57,507 nt of DNA, taken from positions 1 to 57,507 of the forward strand of contig WAKF01000041.1 of NCBI GenBank assembly GCA_015523465.1, given 5' to 3'. The notes beneath the pieces are model-generated. The model was not told the origin of the DNA, made no database searches, and saw nothing but the letters and a program-made list of their open reading frames with translations. Source of the stretch: Aeropyrum sp. Its GTDB lineage: Archaea > Thermoproteota > Thermoprotei_A > Sulfolobales > Acidilobaceae. This document shows, one piece after another, positions 26,099 through 34,642 of this stretch; positions within the stretch are counted from its first letter, which is position 1; every line of letters starts with the position of its first letter. Both the position numbers and the translations under genes were made by a program.

Positions 26099-26821
26099 CT
26101 AGCTATAATCGAACTCATAGGATTCTCCAGGATTTAAGATTACCACCTTTGTGGGGAGACACTTATCCTCTACCCGCTTCTTGAAGTCTTCAGGCTTCCC
26201 ATAGAGCACGGGGAAGGTTCCGTAGTGCATTGGTATCGCTACTAGCGGTCTGACAAGCTCCACAGCCTTGGCAGCCTCAACGGGATCCATGGTGAAGTGG
26301 CCTCCAATAGGTAGGAGGGCTATGTGGGGCTTGTAGATCTCGCCGACAAGCCTCATGTCCATCGTTACGCCAGTATCGCCTGCATGGTACACTCTTCCTT
26401 CCTTACCGATTACTACGACGCCTGCTGCAACGCCCACGCCACTATGAGTTGCGGGGGTGAATGCTACCTTCAAGCCTAAGTCCTGGAGGTTAACAGGTCC
26501 CCCGATATTAGCCCCTATCACCCTTCCAGCGTTGAACAGCTCGTCCTTAGAGGTCCCTAGCTTTTTAGCAAGCTCTCCAGCGATCATATCTGCAACTTCA
26601 TAGACTGCGACGAGCCTAGCGTTGGGGTTGCCAGCTAGTATCTCGACAGAGTCTCCTACATGGTCAAAGTGGCTGTGAGTAACTAGGACTAGGTCAACGT
26701 CCTTCACGTCGGAAGGCTTCACAGGGCTCTTAGGGTTTGTAAGCCAAGGGTCTATAAGGACCTTTCTATCGTCTATAACTAGCTCGAAAGCTGCATGTCC
26801 GTAATAGGTTAGCTTCGCCAC
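26099..26821 (-). CDS. UPF0173-type metal-dependent hydrolase
   Basis: Metallo-beta-lactamase-fold hydrolase of the UlaG-like UPF0173 family, 240 residues; substrate unknown. The metal site is intact: YYGHAAFEL, then THSHFDHVGDS (HxHxDH), TPATHSGV, YHAGDTGVTMDM and the final PMHYGTFPV. GTG start with a strong GGAGGTGA seven bases upstream. It contrasts with the degenerate paralogue at 4497. Single gene between abce1 and map. Confidence 0.9.
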   Translation of the reverse strand: MAKLTYYGHAAFELVIDDRKVLIDPWLTNPKSPVKPSDVKDVDLVLVTHSHFDHVGDSVEILAGNPNARLVAVYEVADMIAGELAKKLGTSKDELFNAGRVIGANIGGPVNLQDLGLKVAFTPATHSGVGVAAGVVVIGKEGRVYHAGDTGVTMDMRLVGEIYKPHIALLPIGGHFTMDPVEAAKAVELVRPLVAIPMHYGTFPVLYGKPEDFKKRVEDKCLPTKVVILNPGESYEFDYS

Positions 26822-26944
26822 GGGAAACTCACCTCCGCATCCATCTAGTCCTCCATACTGTAGCGGCCTCAGGGGCTTTATCTAACCGTCCCTCGGTAGG
26901 TCTAAGTCGGGAAGTACCTTGAAAGGACTCTTAGCCGCCTGAAG

Positions 26945-27865
26945 TTACGACTCAGTTATAACGTAGACCCTATCCCTGCCTATGTAGAATGTGTGCTCTG
27001 CCTGAGATACAAGGCCCCTTCCAGCCTCAACTAGCACGGGGTAAGCGTGGAAGGCTCCCTTAGCTACAAGGTTTAAAGTAGCCTTTTCTAGGTCCTCAGG
27101 GGGAGCCACGTCTATTAGCCATCTCAGGGTGAAGGGCATTGTCTTAAACCTTTCCTCCACAGTAGATATCAGCTTATCTTCAATGCTTGTCAAGGGCATT
27201 CTAGGCTTCCTACCCTTATAAGAAAATATGTTGACTACTCTATGCTCCACGACCATACCTCTCCCATCAGTCATGAAGGGCTCTATAGCTACTATAAGGC
27301 CCGGCGTCAGCTTCCTGATCCACGAGGTCCTATCTGCGTAGTTAGGTATAGTCAACCCTGCGTGTATGACATAGCGGCCTATAGAGTGTCCTGAAAGGTT
27401 CTTTATGGGTCTGAATCCTCTCCTTCTCGCCACCTGCTCTATAGTCCTACCTATATCGTAAAGCCTTACGCCGGGCTTTAGAAGCCTCATTACGGCTTCT
27501 AGCGCCTCTAACGCAGCATCTACGAGCCTTTGGGACCTCTCGTCTAACGCGACGCTCACTGCAGTATCAGCTATATATCCATCAACCGCAGCTCCAACGT
27601 CTAGCTTCACTATACCCTCTTCTGGTATGAAACAGTCGTCTCGAAGCCCTGGAGTGTAGTGCGCTGCAACCTCATTTATAGATATGTTGCAAGGGAAAGC
27701 TGGTTGCGCTCCGAGGCTTCTAATATATTCTTCTACGGCTTCGCACACCCTCCTACAACTCTCCCCGGGCTTTACCAGGCTAGCACCGTATCCTCTAGCC
27801 TTTGCAGCAACCCTACCAGCCTCAACTAGTTGACGTGGAGGCTCATCGAGAGCCAACGGAAACAC
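26945..27865 (-). CDS. map: Methionine aminopeptidase, type II
   Basis: Removes N-terminal methionine from new proteins. 306 residues. The five metal ligands of the pita-bread fold are visible: Asp in KLDVGAAVDGYIADTAVS (two Asp), His in NLSGHSIGRYVIHAG, Glu in IAIEPFMTD and Glu near the end in QAEHTFYI. NEVAAHYTPG gives the active-site His. The roughly 60-residue insertion between GHSIG and the last Glu (with a helical SIEDKLISTVEERFK) marks type II. GTG start; TTG nine bases later is an alternative. Confidence 0.95.
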   Translation of the reverse strand: MFPLALDEPPRQLVEAGRVAAKARGYGASLVKPGESCRRVCEAVEEYIRSLGAQPAFPCNISINEVAAHYTPGLRDDCFIPEEGIVKLDVGAAVDGYIADTAVSVALDERSQRLVDAALEALEAVMRLLKPGVRLYDIGRTIEQVARRRGFRPIKNLSGHSIGRYVIHAGLTIPNYADRTSWIRKLTPGLIVAIEPFMTDGRGMVVEHRVVNIFSYKGRKPRMPLTSIEDKLISTVEERFKTMPFTLRWLIDVAPPEDLEKATLNLVAKGAFHAYPVLVEAGRGLVSQAEHTFYIGRDRVYVITES

Positions 27866-27981
27866 CCACCCAGCCCTCTAACCCCCCTAATAAGCCTTGA
27901 GAAGCTTTATCTAAGCCTATAACCTTCTAAGAGGCTTTTTTAGCCCGAACACCCCTACCTCATAATCTGGCGGGCGTTGTC

Positions 27982-29100
27982 ATGCCTCAAGACACTAGTA
28001 CCCTCCCCCAGTGGATATCGGCTATAAGCCAACTACTCCTACTGCTCTTCTTCATAGCTATATTCGCGGGGGCCAACCAGAGATTACAAATCTACCTGTG
28101 GAGCCGCGATATAAAGTCTAAGCTGGGAATACTTGAGGGCATGGTGGGAGAGGCTAGGAGGAAGACGCTGCAGAGGATGGTGTCCCAGGGGGCTCGTGAC
28201 CCCGAGAAACTGCTCGACCGCGTCATGGAGTTCTTCGTTATAATGCCTGTCGATATAGAGCCAGTAGACATAATAAGGAGGCTTGAGCACCTTATAAACG
28301 TGAGGGAGAGGAGGCTTAAGAGCGAGTTTGAGAGGGCCCTCCCCGACGCCAATCCTGTGGAGAGGAGTAAGATAGAAACTGCGGCCGAGATAACCTCTGC
28401 TCTCAACTTTATATATAAGCTTGTGAGGCACCTCCTAATCCAGGGTGAAAAGGGGAGAAACTGGATCCTCATAATGCAGCTTCAGCTCATAATGCCGCAG
28501 CTAATGAAGATAGCCGATGCCTATAGGAGGGCTCTCAACGACTTCCTCAAGGGCGTCCCCATCGGGGATTCTGCAGGCCCGATGGTGGCTCTCAGGCTAG
28601 CAGGTCCTACGGCAGAATGGAGGAGGATAGAAGAAGAGACTGTCTATACCGAGGTTGAATTCGAGGGCCGCAGACTATTCCTGATCAAGGCTGAAGGGCC
28701 TGGGAGCAGTGTGGGGAAGCCCGGCAAGGCTACAGAGACTCTAGTGGAAAGGCTAGTCAAGGAGGGTAGAAAGCCCAAGCTAATAGTTACTGTCGACGCC
28801 GCCCTGAAGCTTGAGGGCGAAGAGACAGGCGCTGTAGCTGAGGGTGTCGGAGCGGCTATAGGCGATATCGGGCCGGAGAAGATAAGGTTTGAAAGGATAG
28901 CTGCGAAGTACGGTATACCGCTTAGGGCTGTAATAGTGAAGATGGGGCTTGAAGAGGCTATACTGGCTATGTCCGAAAAGCTTGTAAAGGGGGTTGAGAA
29001 GGCTGTTGAGATGGTGAAGGACGTTATAAGGAGGGAAACAAAGCCTGGCGATACTGTGGTTGTGGTGGGGATAGGTAATACTGTGGGGGTGGGGCAATAG
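27982..29100 (+). CDS. DUF1512 membrane-anchored protein
   Basis: A 372-residue archaeal protein of the DUF1512 family, function unknown. One N-terminal membrane helix (residues 11-27, ISQLLLLLFFIAIFAG), then basic and amphipathic helices (KLGILEGMVGEARRKTLQRM) and a cytoplasmic alpha/beta domain ending in PGDTVVVVGIGNTVGVGQ. The conserved middle PVDIEPVDIIRRLEHLI and GDSAGPMVALRLAG are recognisable for the family. ATG start 120 bases from the divergent map gene. The next gene begins on its last stop base (TAGTG), so they are coupled. Confidence 0.85.
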   Translation: MPQDTSTLPQWISAISQLLLLLFFIAIFAGANQRLQIYLWSRDIKSKLGILEGMVGEARRKTLQRMVSQGARDPEKLLDRVMEFFVIMPVDIEPVDIIRRLEHLINVRERRLKSEFERALPDANPVERSKIETAAEITSALNFIYKLVRHLLIQGEKGRNWILIMQLQLIMPQLMKIADAYRRALNDFLKGVPIGDSAGPMVALRLAGPTAEWRRIEEETVYTEVEFEGRRLFLIKAEGPGSSVGKPGKATETLVERLVKEGRKPKLIVTVDAALKLEGEETGAVAEGVGAAIGDIGPEKIRFERIAAKYGIPLRAVIVKMGLEEAILAMSEKLVKGVEKAVEMVKDVIRRETKPGDTVVVVGIGNTVGVGQ

Positions 29101-29438
29101 TGCCTATGGACCCCCTATCAGCACTAGAGAACCTACAGATAATATTGTTAGCAGCTCTAGTGGCAGTTACCTTAGCGCTAGCCCTAAAGCAGGCTCGAGA
29201 CCTTAGAGCTATGGAGCAGCGATTAGCCCTGAAGCGGAGGTATGTAACTCTAATTGATTGCGGGGGTAAGGTTAAGAAGAGGGAGTTTAGGGAGGGGGAT
29301 TATGTGGGTGCGAAGCTCGGCGAGTGCGAGGGCTCTGAAGGGCTTGTAGTAGCCATCTACGTCGAGGAGCCTCAGGCGGGAGAGCGTAGAGAAGTTAAAT
29401 CTCCCCGCTCTACCGGAAGCATATCAAGGGGCGCTTAA
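29100..29438 (+). CDS. Small membrane-anchored protein next to DUF1512
   Basis: A 112-residue protein with one N-terminal membrane helix (residues 12-28, [18 protein letters not shown]), a short helix [15 protein letters not shown], and a small beta-rich domain [25 protein letters not shown] that resembles an SH3-like barrel. The tail is basic and probably disordered. No function is known to me. GTG start overlaps the DUF1512 stop by one base, and its own stop overlaps the metG ATG by one base (TAATG). The fixed coupling suggests a partner of the DUF1512 protein. Confidence 0.7.
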   Translation: MPMDPLSALENLQIILLAALVAVTLALALKQARDLRAMEQRLALKRRYVTLIDCGGKVKKREFREGDYVGAKLGECEGSEGLVVAIYVEEPQAGERREVKSPRSTGSISRGA

Positions 29439-31159
29439 TGGGTAGATACCTGGTAACCGCAGCTTGGCCCTACGTAAACCACGTACCACACCTAGGCACT
29501 CTTATAGGGTCTATACTCAGCGCTGACATCTATGCCCGCTACCTTAGGCTTAGGGGTCACGAGGTAGTCTTTGTCAGCGGGAGCGACGAGCACGGGACGC
29601 CTATAGAGCTTGAAGCTAGGAAGAAGGGGGTGCATCCGAAGGATCTCACAGACCAAGTACACGAGTACAACCTAAAGCTTTGGAGGGCATATAGGATATC
29701 GTTCTCTAACTACACCAGGACCGAGAGTAAGGTGCACAAGGAGTTCGTCATAGAGTTTATGAAGAAGCTTGAGGAGAACGGCTACATATTCTCGCAGGAA
29801 GAGGTCCTACCCTACTGTGAGAGGGATAAGACCTTCCTGCCGGATAGGTTCGTGGAGGGTACATGCCCCTACTGCGGGTTCGAGAGGGCTAGGGGGGACC
29901 AGTGTGACAATTGTGGTAGGCTCCTACACCCGACTGAGCTGAAGAACCCTAGATGCGCCCTCTGCGGCTCAAAGCCCGTCTACAAGACTACTAGGCACTG
30001 GTTTATAGACCTGAGGAGGATCCAAGATAGACTTTTAAAGTGGCTTAGGGACCACAGGGAGCTGCCTGAGAACGTTAAGAAGTTTAGCCTCAACTGGGTT
30101 AGCCAGGGCCTTAGGCCTAGGAGTATAACGAGGGATACTAGCTGGGGGGTTCCAGCGCCGTTTAAGGGTGCTGAGGGCAAGACGATCTATGTGTGGTTCG
30201 ACGCCCTTCTAGGCTATATTAGCGCTACTAAGGAGTACTTCATGAAGTCTGAAGGTGACTCGGAGAAGTGGAGGGAGTGGTGGTGGAATCGCGAGGTTAA
30301 GACCCTATACTTTATAGGCAAGGATAACATTCCATTCCACGCCATAATATTCCCAGCAATGCTCATGGCATCGGGAGACCCCTACGTGCTCCCCTGGAGG
30401 ATAAGTGCCACCGAGTATCTGATGTACGAGGGGCAGCAATTCAGTAAGAGTAGGAGGATAGGCGTCTGGATAGACGAGGCGCTCGAGATAGCCCCGGCGG
30501 ACTACTGGCGCTGGGCTTTAGCCAGGATGAGGCCTGAGGCGAGGGACACTAACTTCACGTGGAAGGAATTCTATAGGATCGTTAATAGCGAGCTAAACGA
30601 CGATATAGGCAACTTCGTCCATAGAGTGCTTACACTGATAAAGAATAGGCTTGACGGAGAGGTGCCCGAGGTGAGGTCTCTGGCGGACGAGGATAAGAAG
30701 TTCGTGGAGATGGTTCTCTCAGAGGCCCGCAAGGCTATGGAGGAGCTAGACGTCATTAAGATCAAGGCGGCGACGGACCACATACTAGAGGTTGCTAGGG
30801 CTGGGAACAGGTTCCTTAACGAGAGGCAACCCTGGAAGCTACTAGCGGAGGACGAGGAGGCGGGCCGCTCAGCTCTATATGCCGCTCTCTGGGCTGTTAA
30901 GACTCTAGCCCACCTGCTAGCCCCCTTCACCCCCGACGCTGCAGAAAGGCTTTGGAGCATGCTGGGCATGGAGGGTAGCGTCCACGAGGCCATATGGGAT
31001 GAGTGGCTTGATAAGCCTCCCAAGCCGGGCTCGAAGATAGGTAGGGTCGAACCACTCTTTACCAAGCTACCCGCAAACTTCCTCGAGAGGATAGACGCTG
31101 TCATCGATGAAGCTAGGGTAAAGGCGGCTACTAAGAGGCCGCCCCTCATCAGGGAATAG
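29438..31159 (+). CDS. metG: Methionyl-tRNA synthetase
   Basis: Class I synthetase for initiator and elongator tRNA-Met, 573 residues. HIGH region is [20 protein letters not shown]-equivalent is [13 protein letters not shown]. Zinc knuckles in the connective peptide: [17 protein letters not shown] and CALCG. The C-terminal anticodon-binding helices are present; the extra tRNA-binding EMAP-like domain found in some MetRS is not fused here. ATG start overlaps the preceding stop by one base. Confidence 0.97.
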   Translation: MGRYLVTAAWPYVNHVPHLGTLIGSILSADIYARYLRLRGHEVVFVSGSDEHGTPIELEARKKGVHPKDLTDQVHEYNLKLWRAYRISFSNYTRTESKVHKEFVIEFMKKLEENGYIFSQEEVLPYCERDKTFLPDRFVEGTCPYCGFERARGDQCDNCGRLLHPTELKNPRCALCGSKPVYKTTRHWFIDLRRIQDRLLKWLRDHRELPENVKKFSLNWVSQGLRPRSITRDTSWGVPAPFKGAEGKTIYVWFDALLGYISATKEYFMKSEGDSEKWREWWWNREVKTLYFIGKDNIPFHAIIFPAMLMASGDPYVLPWRISATEYLMYEGQQFSKSRRIGVWIDEALEIAPADYWRWALARMRPEARDTNFTWKEFYRIVNSELNDDIGNFVHRVLTLIKNRLDGEVPEVRSLADEDKKFVEMVLSEARKAMEELDVIKIKAATDHILEVARAGNRFLNERQPWKLLAEDEEAGRSALYAALWAVKTLAHLLAPFTPDAAERLWSMLGMEGSVHEAIWDEWLDKPPKPGSKIGRVEPLFTKLPANFLERIDAVIDEARVKAATKRPPLIRE

Positions 31160-31228
31160 TCTTAGCCCGGCTGGCTGGTTAACAGTTATTTTAGCCTCCA
31201 CATGAATCCTACCTGGGGGCGATGCGTA

Positions 31229-31582
31229 ATGCCCGCTGTGGGGGGTCAAACTGTAAGGAAGCTAGACCTAGGGGAGATGGGGTGGGCCGAGGTAGTTAGG
31301 GACTGGTATAACCCTCTGGTTAAGAGGCGTGAGATAATAATGACTCTTCACCACGAGCTAAAGCCTACACCCATGAGGATACTATTGCGTCAGGCCCTGG
31401 CTGAGAAGCTTGGAGTTGATGTGAAGAGGGTTTACGTGAGGGAGATCAAGACGGAGTATGGTGTTGGTAGGAGTAGGGTTAGGGTTCACGTGTACGATAC
31501 TGTGGATAGGGCCCTCCAGTTCGAGCCTAAGCATATTATAGAGAGGAACGGCGGCGTAGACCCCCTGGCTGGCGAGGGGTGA
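31229..31582 (+). CDS. rps24e: 30S ribosomal protein S24e
   Basis: Small-subunit protein of archaea and eukaryotes. ATG at 31229 gives 117 residues; the frame is open from 31202 but the family begins shortly before a beta strand, and GGGGGCG lies upstream of 31229. Recognised by [35 protein letters not shown] and [20 protein letters not shown]. It is followed after 6 bases by rps27ae and then the KEOPS genes, a common archaeal order. Confidence 0.94.
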   Translation: MPAVGGQTVRKLDLGEMGWAEVVRDWYNPLVKRREIIMTLHHELKPTPMRILLRQALAEKLGVDVKRVYVREIKTEYGVGRSRVRVHVYDTVDRALQFEPKHIIERNGGVDPLAGEG

Positions 31583-31588
31583 TGGCTA

Positions 31589-31780
31589 GTGGCTGAAAAG
31601 AAGAAGCTCAAGCTCTATGTCCACAAACTGTATGAGTACGACTACGAAAAAGGGCATATAAAGTTAAAAAATAAAAGGTGCCCTAGGTGTGGCAGTATAA
31701 TGGCTCACCACAGAGTTCCCGTCGAGAGATGGCATTGTGGTAAGTGCGGATACACGGAGTTCATTCAGCCTAAGGGGTAG
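31589..31780 (+). CDS. rps27ae: 30S ribosomal protein S27ae
   Basis: A 63-residue zinc protein of the small subunit. The C4 ribbon is CPRCGS then CGKCGYTEF; the basic N-terminus is [15 protein letters not shown]. In eukaryotes it is fused to ubiquitin, not here. GTG start with GAGGGGTGA upstream. It sits between rps24e and kae1. Confidence 0.95.
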   Translation: MAEKKKLKLYVHKLYEYDYEKGHIKLKNKRCPRCGSIMAHHRVPVERWHCGKCGYTEFIQPKG

Positions 31781-31788
31781 GCTCCCCT

Positions 31789-32808
31789 TTGACTGTCGTC
31801 CTGGGCATTGAGTCTACGGCGCATACTTTTGGCGTGGGCATTGTAAGCGACGAGCCTCCTTACGTTCTGGCTGACTCTAGGAGGCAGTATGTGCCCGAGA
31901 AGGGTGGGATACTGCCTAGGGAGGTGGCGCACTTCTTCTCTAGGGTCGCGGGGGAAGTGGTATCCGAGGCTCTTAGAGAGGCTGGGCTTAAGATAGGCGA
32001 TGTTGATGCTATAGCTGTAGCTCTGGGCCCCGGTATGGGGCCCGCCTTAAGGGTTGGAGCTACAGTTGCTAGGGCCTTAGCTCTCCACTTTAAAAAGCCC
32101 CTGGTGCCTGTGAACCATGCAGTAGCCCACATCGAGGTTGCCAGGTTCACTACTGGCCTAGAAGACCCTGTGGCCCTCTACGTGGCAGGTGGCAATACTA
32201 CTGTGGTCTCGTATGAGGCTGGCAGGTATAGGGTGTTCGGGGAGACGGAGGATATAGCTCTAGGGAACCTGCTAGACACTTTCGCCCGTGAGGTGGGGAT
32301 CGCACCCCCCTATGTCGTCGGAGGGATGCATGCTGTGGATAAGTGCGCTGAGGAAGGCGAGTTCCTGGAGGAGGCGCTACCCTACATAGTGAAGGGGCAG
32401 GACGTCTCTTTCTCGGGGCTCCTAACAGCGGCTTTGAGGCTCCACAGGAAGGGTTACAGGCTTAGCGATATCTGCTATACTCTCAGGGAGATAGCTTTCT
32501 CTATGGTGGTAGAGGTTACTGAGAGGTGTCTAGCCCACACGGGTAAGAGGCAGGTCACTCTCACGGGCGGCGTGGCTGCCAATAGGGTTCTCAACAGGAA
32601 GATGGAGATCATGGCTAGGCTTCACGGGGCCGTCTATAAGCCTGTAGACGTAAGGTACTCTGGGGATAACGGGGTTATGATAGCAGTTACAGGGCTCGCA
32701 GCGTTCAAGCGGGGTGTCACAATAGACCCCAGAAGGGCCTTCATAAGGCAGAGGTGGAGGATCGACGAGGTGGACCTCCCGTGGTACCCTTGGATCCCGG
32801 GGAGATAG
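31789..32808 (+). CDS. kae1: KEOPS catalytic subunit Kae1
   Basis: tRNA N6-threonylcarbamoyladenosine (t6A37) transferase, the catalytic subunit of KEOPS; it moves threonylcarbamoyl from TC-AMP made by Sua5. 339 residues of ASKHA fold: VLGIESTAHTFGVG (phosphate 1), metal ligands His110 and His114 in NHAVAHIEVARF, VAGGNTTV, TLTGGVAANRVLN and YSGDNGVMIA. TTG start, 8 bases after rps27ae. The bud32 gene overlaps its 3' end by 28 bases. It is separate from, not fused to, bud32. Confidence 0.97.
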   Translation: MTVVLGIESTAHTFGVGIVSDEPPYVLADSRRQYVPEKGGILPREVAHFFSRVAGEVVSEALREAGLKIGDVDAIAVALGPGMGPALRVGATVARALALHFKKPLVPVNHAVAHIEVARFTTGLEDPVALYVAGGNTTVVSYEAGRYRVFGETEDIALGNLLDTFAREVGIAPPYVVGGMHAVDKCAEEGEFLEEALPYIVKGQDVSFSGLLTAALRLHRKGYRLSDICYTLREIAFSMVVEVTERCLAHTGKRQVTLTGGVAANRVLNRKMEIMARLHGAVYKPVDVRYSGDNGVMIAVTGLAAFKRGVTIDPRRAFIRQRWRIDEVDLPWYPWIPGR

Positions 32809-33515
32809 TAAGTTGGGCTGGTAGGCAGACCCTGCTTAAGAGGGGGGCTGAGTCCGAGATCAGGCTAGGCACCTTCATGGGGTTGAAGGCTATACTCAAG
32901 CTTAGGGTCAAGAAGCCCTACATGCACCCAACTCTAGCCGAGAGGATCGTGAGTGCTAGGACTAGGCGTGAAGCTAAGGTCATGGTGGAGGCTAGGAGTG
33001 CGGGTGTCAACGCCCCCCTGCTCTACGCAGTCTTCCCCAGCGCCGGGCTGATTATTATGGAGTATGTGGAGGGCCCTCTACTGAAAGACTATGTTGGCAG
33101 GGAGGGGTGGCGCAGCTTCTTTAGGGAGGCTGGGGCCCAGCTTGGGAGGCTACACGCTGCAGGCATCGTTCACGGGGACCCAACTACGTCGAACTATATA
33201 GTATCAAAGGGTGGCCTCTACCTCATAGACTACGGGCTTTCAGCCTTTACCAGGGACGTGGAGGAAAGGGCTGTAGACTTACACCTCTTTAGGAGGGCTG
33301 TGGAGGCTACCCACGCTGGCGTGGCTAGCGATGCTTTCAAAGCTTTCATCGAGGGATACAGGTCGGTTATGGGGGGTGAGGCGGACGCCGTCGAGGAGAG
33401 GGCCCGGGAGATAGCCCTTAGGGGTAGGTATGTGGAGGCTAGGAGGAGCGTGTGGGGTGGTGTGGGCGAGGATGAAGGTGAGCAGGCTATACATGGTAAC
33501 GGGGAACAGGCATAA
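32781..33515 (+). CDS. bud32: KEOPS kinase/ATPase Bud32
   Basis: Small atypical protein kinase of KEOPS, acting as an ATPase in t6A synthesis. Sites: KRGAESEIR (glycine loop), the Lys in LKAILKLRVKKPYMHP, a helix C Glu near RREAKVM, the catalytic loop VHGDPTTSNYI (HGDLTTSN in most) and YLIDYGLS for DFG. The frame opens at GTG 32754; GTG at 32781 is chosen because AGGTGG is eight bases upstream and the family starts just before the ATP-binding strand. The 3' end overlaps the next gene by 44 bases. Confidence 0.93.
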   Translation: MVPLDPGEIVSWAGRQTLLKRGAESEIRLGTFMGLKAILKLRVKKPYMHPTLAERIVSARTRREAKVMVEARSAGVNAPLLYAVFPSAGLIIMEYVEGPLLKDYVGREGWRSFFREAGAQLGRLHAAGIVHGDPTTSNYIVSKGGLYLIDYGLSAFTRDVEERAVDLHLFRRAVEATHAGVASDAFKAFIEGYRSVMGGEADAVEERAREIALRGRYVEARRSVWGGVGEDEGEQAIHGNGEQA

Positions 33516-34062
33516 GGTGGAGGAGGCTAAGGAGATCCTGGAACGCTATGGAGTAGAGCTGGTACAAGCTGAGGCTAGGAAGCTCGAGATCCAGTCTGAA
33601 AGCCTAGAAGAAATAGCTTTGACGGCTGCTAGGTACGCTTACCTGCAGTTGAGGAAGCCCTTGATAGTTGAGGATGCCGGGCTATTCATAGAGGCTCTCA
33701 ACGGCTTCCCGGGGCCCTACAGTAGCTATGTCTACAAGAAGATAGGCGTTGAGGGCGTGCTCAAGCTTATGGAGGGCGTGGGTGATAGGAGGGCTTGCTT
33801 CAAGGCTGCAGTAGCCTACGTGGCGCCCGGGGTTGAGAGGGTCTTCACCGGCGAAGTCTGCGGCCGGATAGCCAGGGAGGCTAGGGGTAGCAGAGGCTTC
33901 GGCTTCGACCCCATATTCGTGCCTGAGGGGGAGAGTAGGACCTTCGCCGAGATGAGCGTTGAGGAGAAGAATAGGTATAGCCATAGGGCTAGGGCCTTTA
34001 AGAGGCTGGGGGAATGGATCGTGAGGGAGTGGTGGAGCATGCGATCTAACTCTGAAGGATAA
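33472..34062 (+). CDS. rdgB: XTP/dITP pyrophosphatase (HAM1/RdgB family)
   Basis: House-cleaning enzyme that removes non-canonical purine triphosphates. ATG at 33472 gives 196 residues, close to the family length. Motifs: YMVTGNRHKVEEAKEIL (nucleotide binding), PLIVEDAGLFIEALNGFPGP, YSSYVYKKIG, and SRGFGFDPIFVPEGESRTF. The frame is open from 33430 but the upstream residues do not fit. Overlaps bud32 by 44 bases and ends the kae1 operon. Confidence 0.95.
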   Translation: MKVSRLYMVTGNRHKVEEAKEILERYGVELVQAEARKLEIQSESLEEIALTAARYAYLQLRKPLIVEDAGLFIEALNGFPGPYSSYVYKKIGVEGVLKLMEGVGDRRACFKAAVAYVAPGVERVFTGEVCGRIAREARGSRGFGFDPIFVPEGESRTFAEMSVEEKNRYSHRARAFKRLGEWIVREWWSMRSNSEG

Positions 34063-34093
34063 ACCTAAGGCTTAATACGCCCTGTAGGGGGCT

Positions 34094-34180
34094 TTGGATA
34101 GTGAGGAGAAGGTTTTGAGGAACCCAGCTATAACATCACTCTTTAAACTGTCTGGGGGCGTGTTATGTTGCGAAGGCTAG
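34094..34180 (+). pseudogene. Possible 28-codon gene remnant at surface-cassette edge
   Basis: A TTG at 34094 follows AGGGGG with good spacing and opens a frame of 28 codons, beginning MDSEEKVLRNPAITSLFKLS and ending at TAG 34178-34180 after LCCEG. It has a gene-like N-terminus and a ribosome-binding site but stops inside the signal peptidase start. It may be the stump of a gene interrupted by the surface cassette, or chance. No matching 3' part was found downstream. Confidence 0.25.
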
Positions 34181-34626
34181 GTTATATAAGTGGTATGGTA
34201 GAAATCTTATTGGCTTCCAGTATACTAATGGTTATGGTCTCTTTTACAGTTCTAGGTGTAGATATGTATCTAATTCCAACTTCTAGCATGGAGCCCATTA
34301 TACCCCGAGGAAGCATAGTAATTGTTGAGCCAGTATCTGGCAATGTAGTCTCAGTGGGAGATGTGGTAGCTGCCTGGGACGAGAAGAAGGGGGTGGTAGT
34401 GGTTCATAGGGTTGTTGAGAAGGACGTTGACAGGAACACTGTAGTGCTTAAAGGTGATGCAGGGCCTGTTGTAGAAGAATATAAGTTAAGCAATGTTAGA
34501 GGTAGGGTTCTCTTCATTATACCGTATATAGGCTTGGTTGTCCTAAATCCTTTGGTAGCCGTTATAGCAGGCTTACTTATTCTCCCTATAATACTACGTG
34601 TAGTGTACGGTTTAATCAGTAGATAG
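34165..34626 (+). CDS. SipW/ER-type signal peptidase I (S26B)
   Basis: A 153-residue membrane signal peptidase that cuts leader peptides outside the membrane. Ser41 is in PTSSMEPIIPRGS, His81 in VVVVHRVVEK (His in place of the bacterial Lys, typical of archaeal and ER enzymes) and Asp98 in LKGDAGP. Membrane helices at residues 12-30 and about 122-148. ATG start with GGGGGCG upstream; CTATAAC at about 34124 is a possible TATA box. It is 16 bases ahead of a repeat-containing exoprotein and about 1.5 kb ahead of a small secreted protein, an order like bacterial tapA-sipW-tasA. A dedicated enzyme for those products is inferred. Confidence 0.9.
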   Translation: MLRRLGYISGMVEILLASSILMVMVSFTVLGVDMYLIPTSSMEPIIPRGSIVIVEPVSGNVVSVGDVVAAWDEKKGVVVVHRVVEKDVDRNTVVLKGDAGPVVEEYKLSNVRGRVLFIIPYIGLVVLNPLVAVIAGLLILPIILRVVYGLISR

Positions 34627-34642
34627 TAGCGGGTAGGGAGGT

